A DNA stretch of 64,000 nucleotides from Bacteroides faecalis (GCF_003865075.1 NZ_BHWB01000006.1:1-64000); one strand, 5' to 3'. Shown: positions 48,782 to 58,671, numbered from the stretch's first letter. Translations and numbers: made by a program. Notes: a model not told the origin generated them from the sequence alone.

Positions 48782-51700
48782 TCAATTACGTTCTACTTCC
48801 CCCAAATGTTTTTCCCGGAATTCTCTTGGAGTACATTCATATTTATCACGAAATAATTTAAAAAAGGTTACCTTGTTTGAGAAACCCGATTCAAATACAA
48901 CTTCATCAATCGTCTTTTTAGTCGTCAGTAATAAGTCTTTTGCTATATGCAAACGACATTCCCTGATTAGGTTCGTCGGACTATCTTCACCTATTTCTTC
49001 CATCTTACGATATAGGCTACGAGAGCTAATAGCTAACTTATCTGCAATAAAACGTGACGAAAGTTCTTTGTTCGTAATATTATCATTTATAATCTTTAGT
49101 ACAGATTGAAGGAACTTCTTAGAATCCTTATGAGTTAATTTTCCATCGGACTTTTCAAAAGAACTGATTGGAGAACTAAAATAATTCTTCAATACCTCTT
49201 TACGTTCCATCACTTGCCCTACAGAGATACGTAAATATTCTGCATTAAAAGGTTTCGTGATATACATTTCTGCTCCGGCAGAAAGAGCTTCCATCTGTTG
49301 TTCCATTTCATGTCGTCCGGAGACTACAATAATAGGTATATGCGAAGTTTCTTTCGTTGATTTTATTCTTTTAATAAGTTCAACTCCACTGACTTCCTGC
49401 ATCATAATATCACAAATTATCACATTCGGATATACTTCATTCATAACTTGGTCTAATTGTGAAGCATCTTGCAGAGTCAATACATTAAAATCACTAGAAA
49501 AGATTTCACCAATAAACCATAGCATTTCCACTTCATCGTCAATTACCAACAAGGTAGGGCGCATCTTATCAAACTCATAAACAGGTAACTTTAGTCTTGG
49601 CTGTGTATCTATCTTAGGAATATATTCAGAAGCTATCCGCTCGGAAGTATTCACTTCTGTTGTCAAATCCAATTGCGGCAAAGTTAAGGTAAACAAGACC
49701 CATCCATCCGGAGTGTTCTCTGCTTTCAGAGTACCATCCAAGAGTTTAGCCATATTATAAGAAATAGCAAGTCCGAGACCATTCCTGGAGAAATTCTTAT
49801 CATCTTGATTCTCAAAGCTATCCAGTATAGCGTAACGGTTAAAGATATATTGATAATCTTCCTCTTTAATATAACTCCCTTCATTGGCAACGCGAAAAAG
49901 TAGATGATTGTTTTCTGTTATATCCAACTCTAATTTGATTCCCTTTCCGTCCGGAGTATATTTAAAAGCATTGGAAATCAGGTTAATAATTATAGTATTT
50001 AGAAAACCTTTATCGGAATTCCAAGTTACTTGTTCCGGGATCTTACTTAAAAAAGAGATATTTCTTGATTTAGCCATTTCAACGAAAGTCTTAGCTATGC
50101 CTTTCATGATGGAAGAAACATTCAATGATTCAATACGTACTTCCCGGTTACCTGTCTCAATACGGCGGAATTCGATAAGTTCATGTATAAGGTTATTCAG
50201 TCGTTCAGCATTTGTCTGAATCATTGTCACATAATCTACTACAAACTTACTAAGTCCTTTAGAAGAAAGAATCCGTCCGCAGGGACCATAAATTAATGTT
50301 AGCGGAGTACAGAATTCATGAGCTATATTCGTAAAGAAACGTAGTTTTGATTCAAAAACATTTTTCTGATGACGCTTTTCTATTTCATTCAGCAGCTCCC
50401 GTTTCCTTTGTTGAGTACGGAGGATGAAAGAGCGTATCAATAATGCAGTAATAGAAAGCAGACATATCGCATAGATTAGATAAGCCCACCAAGAGGCATA
50501 CCAAGGATCGGCAATGCGAATCACTAAAGAGTAGACTTCACTTTCCTTGTCGAATACACTATTATAGTATTTTACTAATAAGGTATATTCACCGGGGGCC
50601 ATGTTCATAAAAGAGACTGCACTTTCTTTACCTTTATTAATCCATTGATCACTTAGTCCTTTCAATTTATAGAAATAAACACAATTATTTCCATTTAAAT
50701 AATCGACGGAAGTAAAAGATACGGCAAAGAAGTTCTGATCGTATTTCAAATTCAGGACTTCGTCTTCTTTCTTCTTAGTGATAAACTCACCTAAGTTATA
50801 TTGCTCTCCAAAAATAGAAAGTTTATCAAAATAGATTGGAGGCATATAAAGTTGTTCAGGGAGTCCATCCGCCTGAATCGTCACAAAACCGTTGATTCCA
50901 CCAAAAAACAGAGTTCCCGTTTGCGGATCCCTAAAAGCAGCTCCGTCGCTGAATTCAACAACCTTTAGTCCGTCTCCGAAGCCATATGAACGGAACACAT
51001 CTCGTTTTGAATCAAAATTAATCAATCCCAGATTAGTACTCATCCAGAAATCATCAGGTGCATTTTTCAGTATAGTATGAACGGTATTATTCAAGAAGCC
51101 ATTTTTGACATTAAAAAGCCGGTATGAAGTTTCTGAAGTATATTTTATTAATCCGGAACTTGTACCAAACAAATAATTATTACTACTGTCTTTACTGATA
51201 GCAAGAATATTGTTTAATGTCATATTTGAATATTTATGAGTTGAAAACGGTTCCAAGCCATTGGTTATTTCATTGAAACTAAACACTCCATATCCTTTAT
51301 TACCAAACAATAAGTTGCGATCACTCTCCGAATAAATAGTGAAGAAGTGGTTCGAGCTAAATTCTCCTTCATTGATTACATAACGCTGTACATCTTCAAG
51401 AACCGGATTATCCGGTGTTCCTGCAATGCGTGCTCTGATTACTCCCATTCCGACACTTGCCATCCAAAGTTCCGATTCAGTGGTTTCATAGATATCATGT
51501 ATATACTTAATATTCTCATTACCAATTAAAATTGGTACTTTCTTCATGCGTTTTTCTCGATAAGAATAATAGTTCAGTCCTTCCTCATCACCTATCCATA
51601 AGACATTCCGATAACTTTCCGCAAAACAGTATACAGCATTACTACCTAATGCACTATTCGCAGTAGTCACCGTTTCCGTCCGGCAATCGGAAATATTTTT

Positions 51701-52825
51701 ATTCACTTCGTAATCATAAATCTTAAGAATACCATTTCCTTTAGTACCCACCCAGAAAGTTTTCTCTGCATCCAGATACAATGCACGCACCGGACGTCCG
51801 ATCTTTGCCGTATAATTATTTAAGACAATTGACTTAATTGAATAAAAAGGATTAGAATAAAGGTAGACTCCCTGACCGTCTGTACCAATCCATACCACAT
51901 CTTGAAAACGGTCTTTCGCCAAACAGAAGACCCCACTATTAATAGGTAATTGCTGAATCTGATATTCATTACTATCCTTCTGCTTCTCCAACATCAGAAC
52001 ACCATCCATTATAAAACCCACAAAATAGTTATTATGATACTTAATAATGGAAGAGATTTTGCCGCGCGTCTGTATTTCCTTGCCTAAATTTGTAATCCAT
52101 TCATTCTTTTTAGCCGGGATATGATAAACATAGAAGTTATACTCTTTATCAACATAGAAAAGAGACTCTTCATCGTTGAAACAATAAAGCAATGATGTTT
52201 GATAATCTAAACCGCTTTTCTGGGGAATTAAAGTTATATCGCCTGTTGAACTCTCTAATTGTACATCGTAACAACGGTTATACCCTCTCATTACGACCCA
52301 CATACGATTGTATATATCAAAAAAGAAAGTGATAATGTCTGAAACGGGAATTCCCGTAATATTGATTTTCTTAAAGACACCCTCCCTTTTATGGTAATAG
52401 TAAATACTGTTGCTATCCTGAATAATAAATAAAGTACCGTTATTATCTTTATTCATAAAAAACAGTTTCCGAAATTCATTATATCGGGTAATTTTATTTG
52501 TCTTGCGATCCAGCCTATTCAGTCCATAATAAGTCTGAATCCAATAAATATCCTCGCCAGTACAAACGATTTTGTCAATCAGATTGCCAGATAAATATTC
52601 ACCCTTGTCATGGGGCTTAAATTCTTCGATTTCTTGTCCATCATATATATTCAAACCGTCACAAGTTCCGATCCACATTAGTCCGCGTTCATCCTGACAT
52701 AAGGAAGTTATAGCACTGTTGGACATATATTCCTTATCTGCAATCTGCTTCAGATTATAGGCATAAGCTGTATTCAACGACAGACTTACAATAAAAAACA
52801 GAAGTAAAATGGAGTGTTTCTTCAT
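48782..52825 (-). CDS. hybrid two-component system regulator (HTCS)
   Basis: A 1,347-residue single-polypeptide sensor and transcription factor. A signal peptide (~1-22) is followed by two periplasmic beta-propellers built of Reg_prop repeats (~28-650; e.g. DERGLMWIGTCDGLNIYD, DVVWIGTDGQGVYLY). Then come a Y_Y_Y domain (~700-765), a TM helix (~778-800) and HisKA with NIAHEFCTPL. HATPase has NLISNAFKYTPDG and GLGLAISYN. REC has VIICDIMMQEVSG. An AraC-type HTH (DEVVFESGFSNKVTFFKLFRDKYECTPREFR) ends the protein. It is adjacent to and divergent from GH92. It should sense a mannan oligosaccharide in the periplasm and activate the cluster, like BT3786. A TACCTTTG box (complement 52855-52862) lies 30 bp upstream. 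Confidence 0.95.
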   Translation of the reverse strand: MKKHSILLLFFIVSLSLNTAYAYNLKQIADKEYMSNSAITSLCQDERGLMWIGTCDGLNIYDGQEIEEFKPHDKGEYLSGNLIDKIVCTGEDIYWIQTYYGLNRLDRKTNKITRYNEFRKLFFMNKDNNGTLFIIQDSNSIYYYHKREGVFKKINITGIPVSDIITFFFDIYNRMWVVMRGYNRCYDVQLESSTGDITLIPQKSGLDYQTSLLYCFNDEESLFYVDKEYNFYVYHIPAKKNEWITNLGKEIQTRGKISSIIKYHNNYFVGFIMDGVLMLEKQKDSNEYQIQQLPINSGVFCLAKDRFQDVVWIGTDGQGVYLYSNPFYSIKSIVLNNYTAKIGRPVRALYLDAEKTFWVGTKGNGILKIYDYEVNKNISDCRTETVTTANSALGSNAVYCFAESYRNVLWIGDEEGLNYYSYREKRMKKVPILIGNENIKYIHDIYETTESELWMASVGMGVIRARIAGTPDNPVLEDVQRYVINEGEFSSNHFFTIYSESDRNLLFGNKGYGVFSFNEITNGLEPFSTHKYSNMTLNNILAISKDSSNNYLFGTSSGLIKYTSETSYRLFNVKNGFLNNTVHTILKNAPDDFWMSTNLGLINFDSKRDVFRSYGFGDGLKVVEFSDGAAFRDPQTGTLFFGGINGFVTIQADGLPEQLYMPPIYFDKLSIFGEQYNLGEFITKKKEDEVLNLKYDQNFFAVSFTSVDYLNGNNCVYFYKLKGLSDQWINKGKESAVSFMNMAPGEYTLLVKYYNSVFDKESEVYSLVIRIADPWYASWWAYLIYAICLLSITALLIRSFILRTQQRKRELLNEIEKRHQKNVFESKLRFFTNIAHEFCTPLTLIYGPCGRILSSKGLSKFVVDYVTMIQTNAERLNNLIHELIEFRRIETGNREVRIESLNVSSIMKGIAKTFVEMAKSRNISFLSKIPEQVTWNSDKGFLNTIIINLISNAFKYTPDGKGIKLELDITENNHLLFRVANEGSYIKEEDYQYIFNRYAILDSFENQDDKNFSRNGLGLAISYNMAKLLDGTLKAENTPDGWVLFTLTLPQLDLTTEVNTSERIASEYIPKIDTQPRLKLPVYEFDKMRPTLLVIDDEVEMLWFIGEIFSSDFNVLTLQDASQLDQVMNEVYPNVIICDIMMQEVSGVELIKRIKSTKETSHIPIIVVSGRHEMEQQMEALSAGAEMYITKPFNAEYLRISVGQVMERKEVLKNYFSSPISSFEKSDGKLTHKDSKKFLQSVLKIINDNITNKELSSRFIADKLAISSRSLYRKMEEIGEDSPTNLIRECRLHIAKDLLLTTKKTIDEVVFESGFSNKVTFFKLFRDKYECTPREFREKHLGEVERN

Positions 52826-52890
52826 AGTGTTTCATTCATAGAATTGCTCTATGACAAAGGTATAGAAAAAATCTTTCAAATCACTATTTT

Positions 52891-52940
52891 TGGCAGGATA
52901 TAAGTAAAAAACAGCGCCATAATAGTTAATAATAGCGCCA
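52891..52940. promoter_or_regulatory. AGCGCCA direct repeats in the HTCS-GH92 divergent region
   Basis: AGCGCCA at 52913-52919 and 52934-52940 are exact direct repeats 21 bp apart. A weaker GGCAG element begins 21 bp earlier (52892). They lie ~95-140 bp before the GH92 ATG, and share the 21-bp step with the repeats before the SGBP-GH76 operon. They are likely binding sites of the HTCS. Confidence 0.5.
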
Positions 52941-53034
52941 ATATGTGATTTGCATTCTCTATTCTTAATGCCACCTTCTGTATTCTCCCTATTTTCGTCG
53001 TAGAAACTATTTAAATATATAATTTTATTGATTC

Positions 53035-55317
53035 ATGATGACACATTTATCATTTAAGCACCTGCTAATTTGGGGAAGTGCTGTATTCTGTAGTCTGCAA
53101 GTTTCTGCCATCAAAAATCCGGTAGACTATGCAAGTACCTTGGTAGGTACACAATCTAAGTTCGAACTTTCTACGGGAAATACATATCCCGCCACGGCGC
53201 TACCATGGGGAATGAACTTCTGGACACCGCAAACCGGTAAGATGGGAGACGGTTGGGCTTATACTTACAATGCGGACAAAATCCGGGGATTCAAACAGAC
53301 CCACCAGCCAAGTCCATGGATGAATGACTACGGTCAGTTTTCCATTATGCCGATTGTAGGAGAGGCAGTATTCGACCAAGACAAACGCGCCAGCTGGTTT
53401 TCTCACAAAGCGGAAATAGCTAAACCTTATTATTATAAGGTATATCTTGCCGATCATGATATTACTACTGAATTAGTGCCAACTGAACGTGCCGTTATGT
53501 TCCGTTTCACCTTTCCGGAAACAAAGGACTCATACGTTGTTATCGATGCGTTCGATAAAGGTTCTTATGTAAAGGTTATGCCCGAAAAGAACAAGATTAT
53601 TGGTTATACAACCAGAAACAGTGGGGGTGTGCCCGAAAATTTCAAGAATTACTTTGTAATTGAATTCGACAAACCGTTCACATTCACTTCTGCCGTTAAA
53701 GATAACGAGATTCTTACTAACGAAAAAGAAGTACAGTGTAATCACGCCGGAGCTATTATTGGATTCGCAACTAAAAAGGGAGAAACAGTTCATGCCCGCA
53801 TTGCTTCCTCTTTCATCAGCCCCGAACAGGCAGAATTAAATCTCAAAGAACTGGGAAATAACAGTTTTGACCAACTGGTTGCCGAAGGAAGAAACATCTG
53901 GAATCGTGAAATGAGCAAAATAGAAGTAACAGATGACAACATCGACAATCTGCGTACTTTCTACTCTTGCTTGTATCGTTCAATGCTTTTCCCACGTAGT
54001 TTCTATGAAATAGATGCCAAAGGACAAATAGTACATTACAGCCCTTACAATGGTAAGGTATTGCCGGGATATATGTTCACAGATACAGGATTCTGGGATA
54101 CTTTCCGTTGTTTATTCCCATTCCTGAACCTGATGTATCCGTCTATGAATCAGAAGATGCAAGAAGGATTGGTAAATGCCTACAAAGAAAGCGGATTCCT
54201 GCCTGAATGGGCAAGTCCGGGGCATAGAGACTGTATGGTTGGCAACAACTCAGCTTCTGTAGTAGCCGATGCTTATATCAAAGGCTTGCGTGGATATGAT
54301 ATTGAGGCTCTTTGGGAAGCATTGAAACATGACGCCAATGCACATCTTCCGAAAACAGCTTCCGGACGTGTAGCTTATGAGGCGTACAATAAATATGGAT
54401 ATGTACCAACCAATATCGGAGTAGGTCAGAATGTTGCCCGTACATTGGAGTATGCTTATAATGACTGGACGATCTATACATTAGGTAAAAAGCTAGGTAA
54501 ACCGGCAAGTGAAATTGACATTTACAAGCAACGTGCTTTAAACTACCAGAACGTATACAATCCGGAACGCAAACTCATGGTAGGTAAGGATGACAAAGGC
54601 GTATTCAATCCTAAATTCAATGCAGTAGACTGGAGCGGCGAGTTCTGCGAAGGCAACAGTTGGCATTGGAGTTTCTGTGTTTTCCATGATCCACAAGGAT
54701 TAATCAATTTGATGGGAGGCAAGAAAGAGTTCAACATTATGATGGATTCTGTATTCGTAATTCCAAGTAATTTAGGAATGAAGAGTCGTGGTGTAATTCA
54801 CGAAATGCGCGAGATGCAGGTTATGAATATGGGACAATATGCTCATGGTAACCAGCCTATCCAGCACATGGTTTATCTTTATAACTATTCCGGTGAACCT
54901 TGGAAAGCTCAACAAAGAACTCGTGAAATCATGAACAAGCTTTACACAGCCGGTCCTGACGGTTATTGTGGTGACGAAGATAACGGACAAACTTCTGCCT
55001 GGTATGTATTCTCTGCACTTGGTTTCTACCCCGTTTGTCCGGGAACAGACCAATATGTGTTGGGAACTCCACTTTTCAAGTCAGTAAAACTACATCTGGA
55101 AAACGGAAAGACTGTTACAATCAACGCCAACAACAATAGTATGGATAACTTCTATGTCAAAGATATGAAAGTAAACGGAAAGATGTATAACCACAACTAT
55201 CTGACACACGATCAGCTGATGAAAGGTGCAAATATACAATATCAAATGAGTCCTGTTCCTAACAAACAACGTGGAACAAATGAAAAAGATGCTCCTTATT
55301 CTCTCTCATTTGAATAA
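53035..55317 (+). CDS. GH92 exo-alpha-mannosidase
   Basis: A 760-residue exported, calcium-dependent inverting alpha-mannosidase (signal ~1-25, ending VSA). The N-terminal beta-sandwich starts DYASTLVGTQSKFELSTGNTYPATALPWGM. The C-terminal (alpha/alpha)6 barrel has TDTGFWDTFRCLFPFLNLMYP, GHRDCMVGNNSASVVADAY, EFCEGNSWHWSF (Glu region), HGNQPIQHM and YCGDEDNGQTSAWYVFSALGFYP. These are all hallmark GH92 segments. GH92 enzymes trim alpha-1,2, 1,3, 1,4 or 1,6 mannose; the linkage is not deducible here. It is the first gene of the rightward mannan operon; EEP follows after 56 bp. Confidence 0.95.
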   Translation: MMTHLSFKHLLIWGSAVFCSLQVSAIKNPVDYASTLVGTQSKFELSTGNTYPATALPWGMNFWTPQTGKMGDGWAYTYNADKIRGFKQTHQPSPWMNDYGQFSIMPIVGEAVFDQDKRASWFSHKAEIAKPYYYKVYLADHDITTELVPTERAVMFRFTFPETKDSYVVIDAFDKGSYVKVMPEKNKIIGYTTRNSGGVPENFKNYFVIEFDKPFTFTSAVKDNEILTNEKEVQCNHAGAIIGFATKKGETVHARIASSFISPEQAELNLKELGNNSFDQLVAEGRNIWNREMSKIEVTDDNIDNLRTFYSCLYRSMLFPRSFYEIDAKGQIVHYSPYNGKVLPGYMFTDTGFWDTFRCLFPFLNLMYPSMNQKMQEGLVNAYKESGFLPEWASPGHRDCMVGNNSASVVADAYIKGLRGYDIEALWEALKHDANAHLPKTASGRVAYEAYNKYGYVPTNIGVGQNVARTLEYAYNDWTIYTLGKKLGKPASEIDIYKQRALNYQNVYNPERKLMVGKDDKGVFNPKFNAVDWSGEFCEGNSWHWSFCVFHDPQGLINLMGGKKEFNIMMDSVFVIPSNLGMKSRGVIHEMREMQVMNMGQYAHGNQPIQHMVYLYNYSGEPWKAQQRTREIMNKLYTAGPDGYCGDEDNGQTSAWYVFSALGFYPVCPGTDQYVLGTPLFKSVKLHLENGKTVTINANNNSMDNFYVKDMKVNGKMYNHNYLTHDQLMKGANIQYQMSPVPNKQRGTNEKDAPYSLSFE

Positions 55318-55373
55318 AAAGTTGTAATTTTGACACCTGACAATTGATCTATCTACTTTGATAAACTAAAAAC

Positions 55374-56312
55374 ATGAAATTAAAAAAACTTTTACTAATC
55401 GTCTTAGTCGCTATAGTCTTTTGCAATTGCCAAAGCTATCAGCCGACCCGTTTTACTGTTGCTTCTTATAATCTGAGAAATGCCAACAAGTCTGATTCTG
55501 CTAATGGAAATGGTTGGGGACAACGCTATCCTGTAGTCGCTAAAATGGTACAATACCATGATTTCGATATCTTTGGCACACAGGAATGCTTCCTTCATCA
55601 GTTACAAGACATGAAAGCAGCTCTTCCCGGCTATGATTATATTGGAGTAGGACGTGATGACGGAAAAGAAAAAGGCGAGCACTCCGCTATTTTCTACCGC
55701 ACCGACAAATTTGATGTGATAGAAAAAGGAGACTTCTGGTTGTCGGAGACACCGGATGTGCCTAGTAAAGGTTGGGATGCTGTGTTGCCCCGCGTTTGTA
55801 GCTGGGGACACTTTAAGTGCAAAGATACCGGATTCGAGTTCCTGTTCTTCAATCTGCATATGGACCATGTCGGCAAGAAAGCACGTGTTGAAAGTGCTTT
55901 CCTCGTTCAGAAGAAGATGCAGGAACTGGGAGCCAATCTTCCGGCAATCCTTACAGGGGATTTCAATGTGGATCAGACCCACCAATCCTACAATGCTTTT
56001 GTTGAAAAGGGCGTACTTTGCGATTCCTATGAGAAATGCGATTTCCGTTATGCAACGAATGGAACGTTCAACAGTTTCAATCCGAACAACTTTACCGAAA
56101 GCCGTATCGACCATGTGTTCGTTTCACCGGTTTTCCATGTCAAAAGATATGGTGTGCTGACTGATACTTACCGTAGTAAAGGTAGTGGGAATAAGGCAGA
56201 CGCAAAAGACTGCCCGGAGGAGATTACGATCAAGGCTTATCAGGCACGTACTCCTTCGGATCACTTTCCGGTAAAAGTAGAATTGGAGTTTGACAAACGT
56301 CATCAAAAGTAA
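55374..56312 (+). CDS. endonuclease/exonuclease/phosphatase-family hydrolase (exported)
   Basis: A 312-residue metal-dependent phosphohydrolase of the EEP (DNase I-like) fold with a hydrophobic N-terminal export signal and Cys17/Cys19 that may serve as a weak lipobox. Catalytic landmarks are complete: QECF with E71, NLHMDH (160-165), GDFNVD (195-200), RIDHVF (244-249) and SDHFPV (295-300). In a yeast-mannan cluster the natural role is removal of phosphate from mannose-phosphate side chains. I recall the matching B. thetaiotaomicron gene as BT3783. The substrate is inference from context. Confidence 0.88.
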   Translation: MKLKKLLLIVLVAIVFCNCQSYQPTRFTVASYNLRNANKSDSANGNGWGQRYPVVAKMVQYHDFDIFGTQECFLHQLQDMKAALPGYDYIGVGRDDGKEKGEHSAIFYRTDKFDVIEKGDFWLSETPDVPSKGWDAVLPRVCSWGHFKCKDTGFEFLFFNLHMDHVGKKARVESAFLVQKKMQELGANLPAILTGDFNVDQTHQSYNAFVEKGVLCDSYEKCDFRYATNGTFNSFNPNNFTESRIDHVFVSPVFHVKRYGVLTDTYRSKGSGNKADAKDCPEEITIKAYQARTPSDHFPVKVELEFDKRHQK

Positions 56313-56421
56313 ATGGATTGATTTACCCCTAATCGTCTGACACAAAGATATACGAATAAAATGTAACCTTTCCCTCCCTTATGGGAGAATCAGATTACTA
56401 ATTATTTAAAGAAAAAATAGA

Positions 56422-57867
56422 ATGAACATAACTAAAACACTTTGCCTCTGCATGGCACTTTCCGGAGCTGCCGGCGTACAGGCCATGAACACCTATGAAT
56501 TTGTCACCAAGCAAGACAATATCCGAGTGACTGATTTTCAGACCAAACGCCCGGAAGCATCCAAACGTTTGTTTGTATCACAAGCAGTAGAAGAGCAGAT
56601 TGCCCATATCAAGAAATTGCTAACTAACGCCAAGCTAGCCTGGATGTTTGAAAACTGTTTTCCCAATACGTTGGATACTACCGTACATTATGACGGAGCA
56701 GACGATACTTTCGTTTATACCGGTGATATCCATGCCATGTGGTTACGTGATTCAGGTGCACAAGTTTGGCCCTACGTACAACTCGCCAACAAAGACCCGA
56801 AGCTAAAGAAAATGCTGGCAGGAGTAATCAACCGCCAATTTAAATGTATCAATATCGATCCGTATGCCAATGCTTTCAACATGGGAGCCGAAGGAGGTGA
56901 TTGGATGAGTGACCTGACAGATATGAAACCGGAACTTCACGAGCGTAAATGGGAGATTGACTCACTTTGTTATCCAATCCGTTTGGCTTATCATTACTGG
57001 AAGACTACCGGTGATGCAAGCGTCTTCACAGATGAATGGCTGCAGGCTATCGCAAACGTTCTGAAAACATTCAAAGAACAACAACGCAAAGAAAATCCGA
57101 AAGGTCCGTATAAATTCCAACGTAAAACAGAACGTGCACTTGATACTATGACTAACGACGGCTGGGGAAATCCGGTGAAACCGGTCGGACTGATAGCTTC
57201 AGCTTTCCGTCCTTCTGATGATGCCACTACTTTCCAATTCCTCGTTCCTTCCAACTTTTTCGCCGTAACTTCTTTACGCAAAGCAGCCGAGATTCTGGAG
57301 ACAGTCAATCATCAACCTGCTTTAGCCAAAGAATGTACTACATTGGCAGATGAAGTAGAAAAAGCTTTGATGAAGTACGCAGTATACAAGCATCCGAAAT
57401 ATGGCAAAATCTATGCTTTTGAAGTTGATGGATTCGGCAATCAGTTATTGATGGATGACGCTAATGTACCCAGCCTTATCGCTCTGCCTTATTTGGGAGA
57501 TGTGAAAGTGAACGATAAGATTTATCAGAATACCCGCAAGTTTGTCTGGAGTGAGGACAATCCTTACTTCTTCAAAGGAACTGCCGGTGAAGGTATCGGA
57601 GGTCCCCACATCGGATATGACATGATTTGGCCGATGAGTATTATGATGAAGGCATTCACCAGCCAAAACGATGCAGAGATCAAAACTTGCATTAAAATGT
57701 TGATGGATACGGACGCTGACACCGGTTTTATGCATGAATCTTTCCACAAAAATGATCCGAAGAAGTTTACACGTAAGTGGTTTGCCTGGCAAAATACGCT
57801 GTTTGGAGAATTGATACTGAAACTTGTCAATGAAGGGAAAGTGGATTTGCTGAACAGTATCCAATAA
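56422..57867 (+). CDS. GH125 exo-alpha-1,6-mannosidase
   Basis: A 481-residue exported enzyme (signal peptide ~1-21, ending GVQA) with the GH125 (alpha/alpha)6 fold. Diagnostic segments are DDTFVYTGDIHAMWLRDSGAQVWPY (~95-120), NAFNMGAEGGDWMSDLTDMKPELHERKWEIDSLCYP, RPSDDATTFQFLVPSNFFA and IGYDMIWPMSIMMKA, and the ending FTRKWFAWQNTLFGELI. GH125 removes terminal alpha-1,6 mannose, completing backbone degradation in the periplasm. It lies 109 bp after EEP and ends in an intrinsic terminator. Confidence 0.94.
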   Translation: MNITKTLCLCMALSGAAGVQAMNTYEFVTKQDNIRVTDFQTKRPEASKRLFVSQAVEEQIAHIKKLLTNAKLAWMFENCFPNTLDTTVHYDGADDTFVYTGDIHAMWLRDSGAQVWPYVQLANKDPKLKKMLAGVINRQFKCINIDPYANAFNMGAEGGDWMSDLTDMKPELHERKWEIDSLCYPIRLAYHYWKTTGDASVFTDEWLQAIANVLKTFKEQQRKENPKGPYKFQRKTERALDTMTNDGWGNPVKPVGLIASAFRPSDDATTFQFLVPSNFFAVTSLRKAAEILETVNHQPALAKECTTLADEVEKALMKYAVYKHPKYGKIYAFEVDGFGNQLLMDDANVPSLIALPYLGDVKVNDKIYQNTRKFVWSEDNPYFFKGTAGEGIGGPHIGYDMIWPMSIMMKAFTSQNDAEIKTCIKMLMDTDADTGFMHESFHKNDPKKFTRKWFAWQNTLFGELILKLVNEGKVDLLNSIQ

Positions 57868-57879
57868 TAATCAATTATA

Positions 57880-57930
57880 AAGCCCTTGCATCCCGTTATC
57901 TCAATGAACGAAAGCAAGGGCTTATTTTTT
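57880..57930 (+). terminator. intrinsic terminator after GH125
   Basis: AAGCCCTTGC (57880-57889) pairs perfectly with GCAAGGGCTT (57914-57923), followed by ATTTTTT. It separates the GH92-EEP-GH125 operon from GH38. Confidence 0.88.
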
Positions 57931-57983
57931 ATATCTTAATATTCAAACTCAGGTCCTCCTAACAAAAAACATCATTTTCTCTA

Positions 57984-58081
57984 TCAACCTATCACCAACC
58001 TTCTGTATCCATTTATTCATAGTAGTTTCAGAGGGTGATAGGTTATAAACTAACCTATCACCCCATCTATCACCTATCACC
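57984..58081. repeat. CTATCACC repeats and 13-bp hairpin
   Basis: CCTATCACC-type motifs recur at about 57988, 58053, 58067 and 58073. GGGTGATAGGTTA (58033-58045) pairs perfectly with TAACCTATCACCC (58051-58063) around a 5-nt loop. Function is unknown. It is part of a 790-bp non-coding stretch (57931-58721) that also holds the next two repeat entries and no recognised gene. Confidence 0.6.
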
Positions 58082-58166
58082 CTAAAAACGGTAGAAAAGA
58101 CAATAAAAAAGAATCACCTGATGAACTAATCGTAACCACGTATAAAATGAAAGCTTCATCCTATGC

Positions 58167-58289
58167 AAACAAAGTATTCCAAGCTTTGAAACAAAGTGTT
58201 CTCCTTAGAGAAACAAAGTGTTCCAAAGCTTGAAACAAAGTGTTTTCATTAGAGAAACAAAGTGTTTTGTACGGTTGAAACACTTTGTT
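58167..58289. repeat. AAACAAAGTGTT array, exact 22-bp period
   Basis: The 12-mer AAACAAAGTGTT starts at 58189, 58211, 58233 and 58255, with a one-mismatch copy at 58167, always 22 bp apart. The 10-bp spacers alternate between CCAAGCTTTG-like and CTCCTTAGAG-like types, so the true unit is ~44 bp, duplicated. An inverted copy (AACACTTTGTT, 58279-58289) follows, and weaker relatives lie at 58301 and 58330. There is no coding capacity. It could be a cooperative operator array or a structured intergenic repeat. Confidence 0.75.
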
Positions 58290-58352
58290 CAAGCAGCTGG
58301 AACAACATTTTTATCTAGTTCTTGATTTGAAACAACATGTTCATTAAATAAA

Positions 58353-58389
58353 CAGATGTGTGCAAGATGTTTTATCTTGCACACATCTG
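58353..58389. repeat. 16-bp perfect inverted repeat
   Basis: CAGATGTGTGCAAGAT (58353-58368) and its complement (58374-58389) flank a 5-nt loop. Half-copies (TATCTTGCACAC near 58396 and GTGCAAGATA near 58456) follow. There is no T tract, so a terminator role is doubtful. Confidence 0.65.
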
Positions 58390-58671
58390 CAACATATATC
58401 TTGCACACTATCTTCTTTCTGATAATCAGTTTATTAGTAGCATTAAGGTGTAAGGTGCAAGATAATTTCAATTATTATTTCATTGTGTAAGGAGTATCCA
58501 TAGACATAGGTAATACAACACGATATTACCTTAACTTCCAATCTCCTTACCTTCTTATCGAAAGGTCGTCAATAGAAACCCAAGTAATATCCTTTTCTGC
58601 CAGAAAAGTAACTTTTCATGCCACCTTTGTAAAAAACTACGATTCAGACTATCATACCAAATTAATTCTGT

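Noticed and set aside
58167..58289. CRISPR-like array of regularly spaced repeats
   Set aside because: Repeats are only 12 bp and spacers 10 bp, spacers recur in two alternating types, and no cas genes are present. It is a tandem repeat array, not CRISPR.
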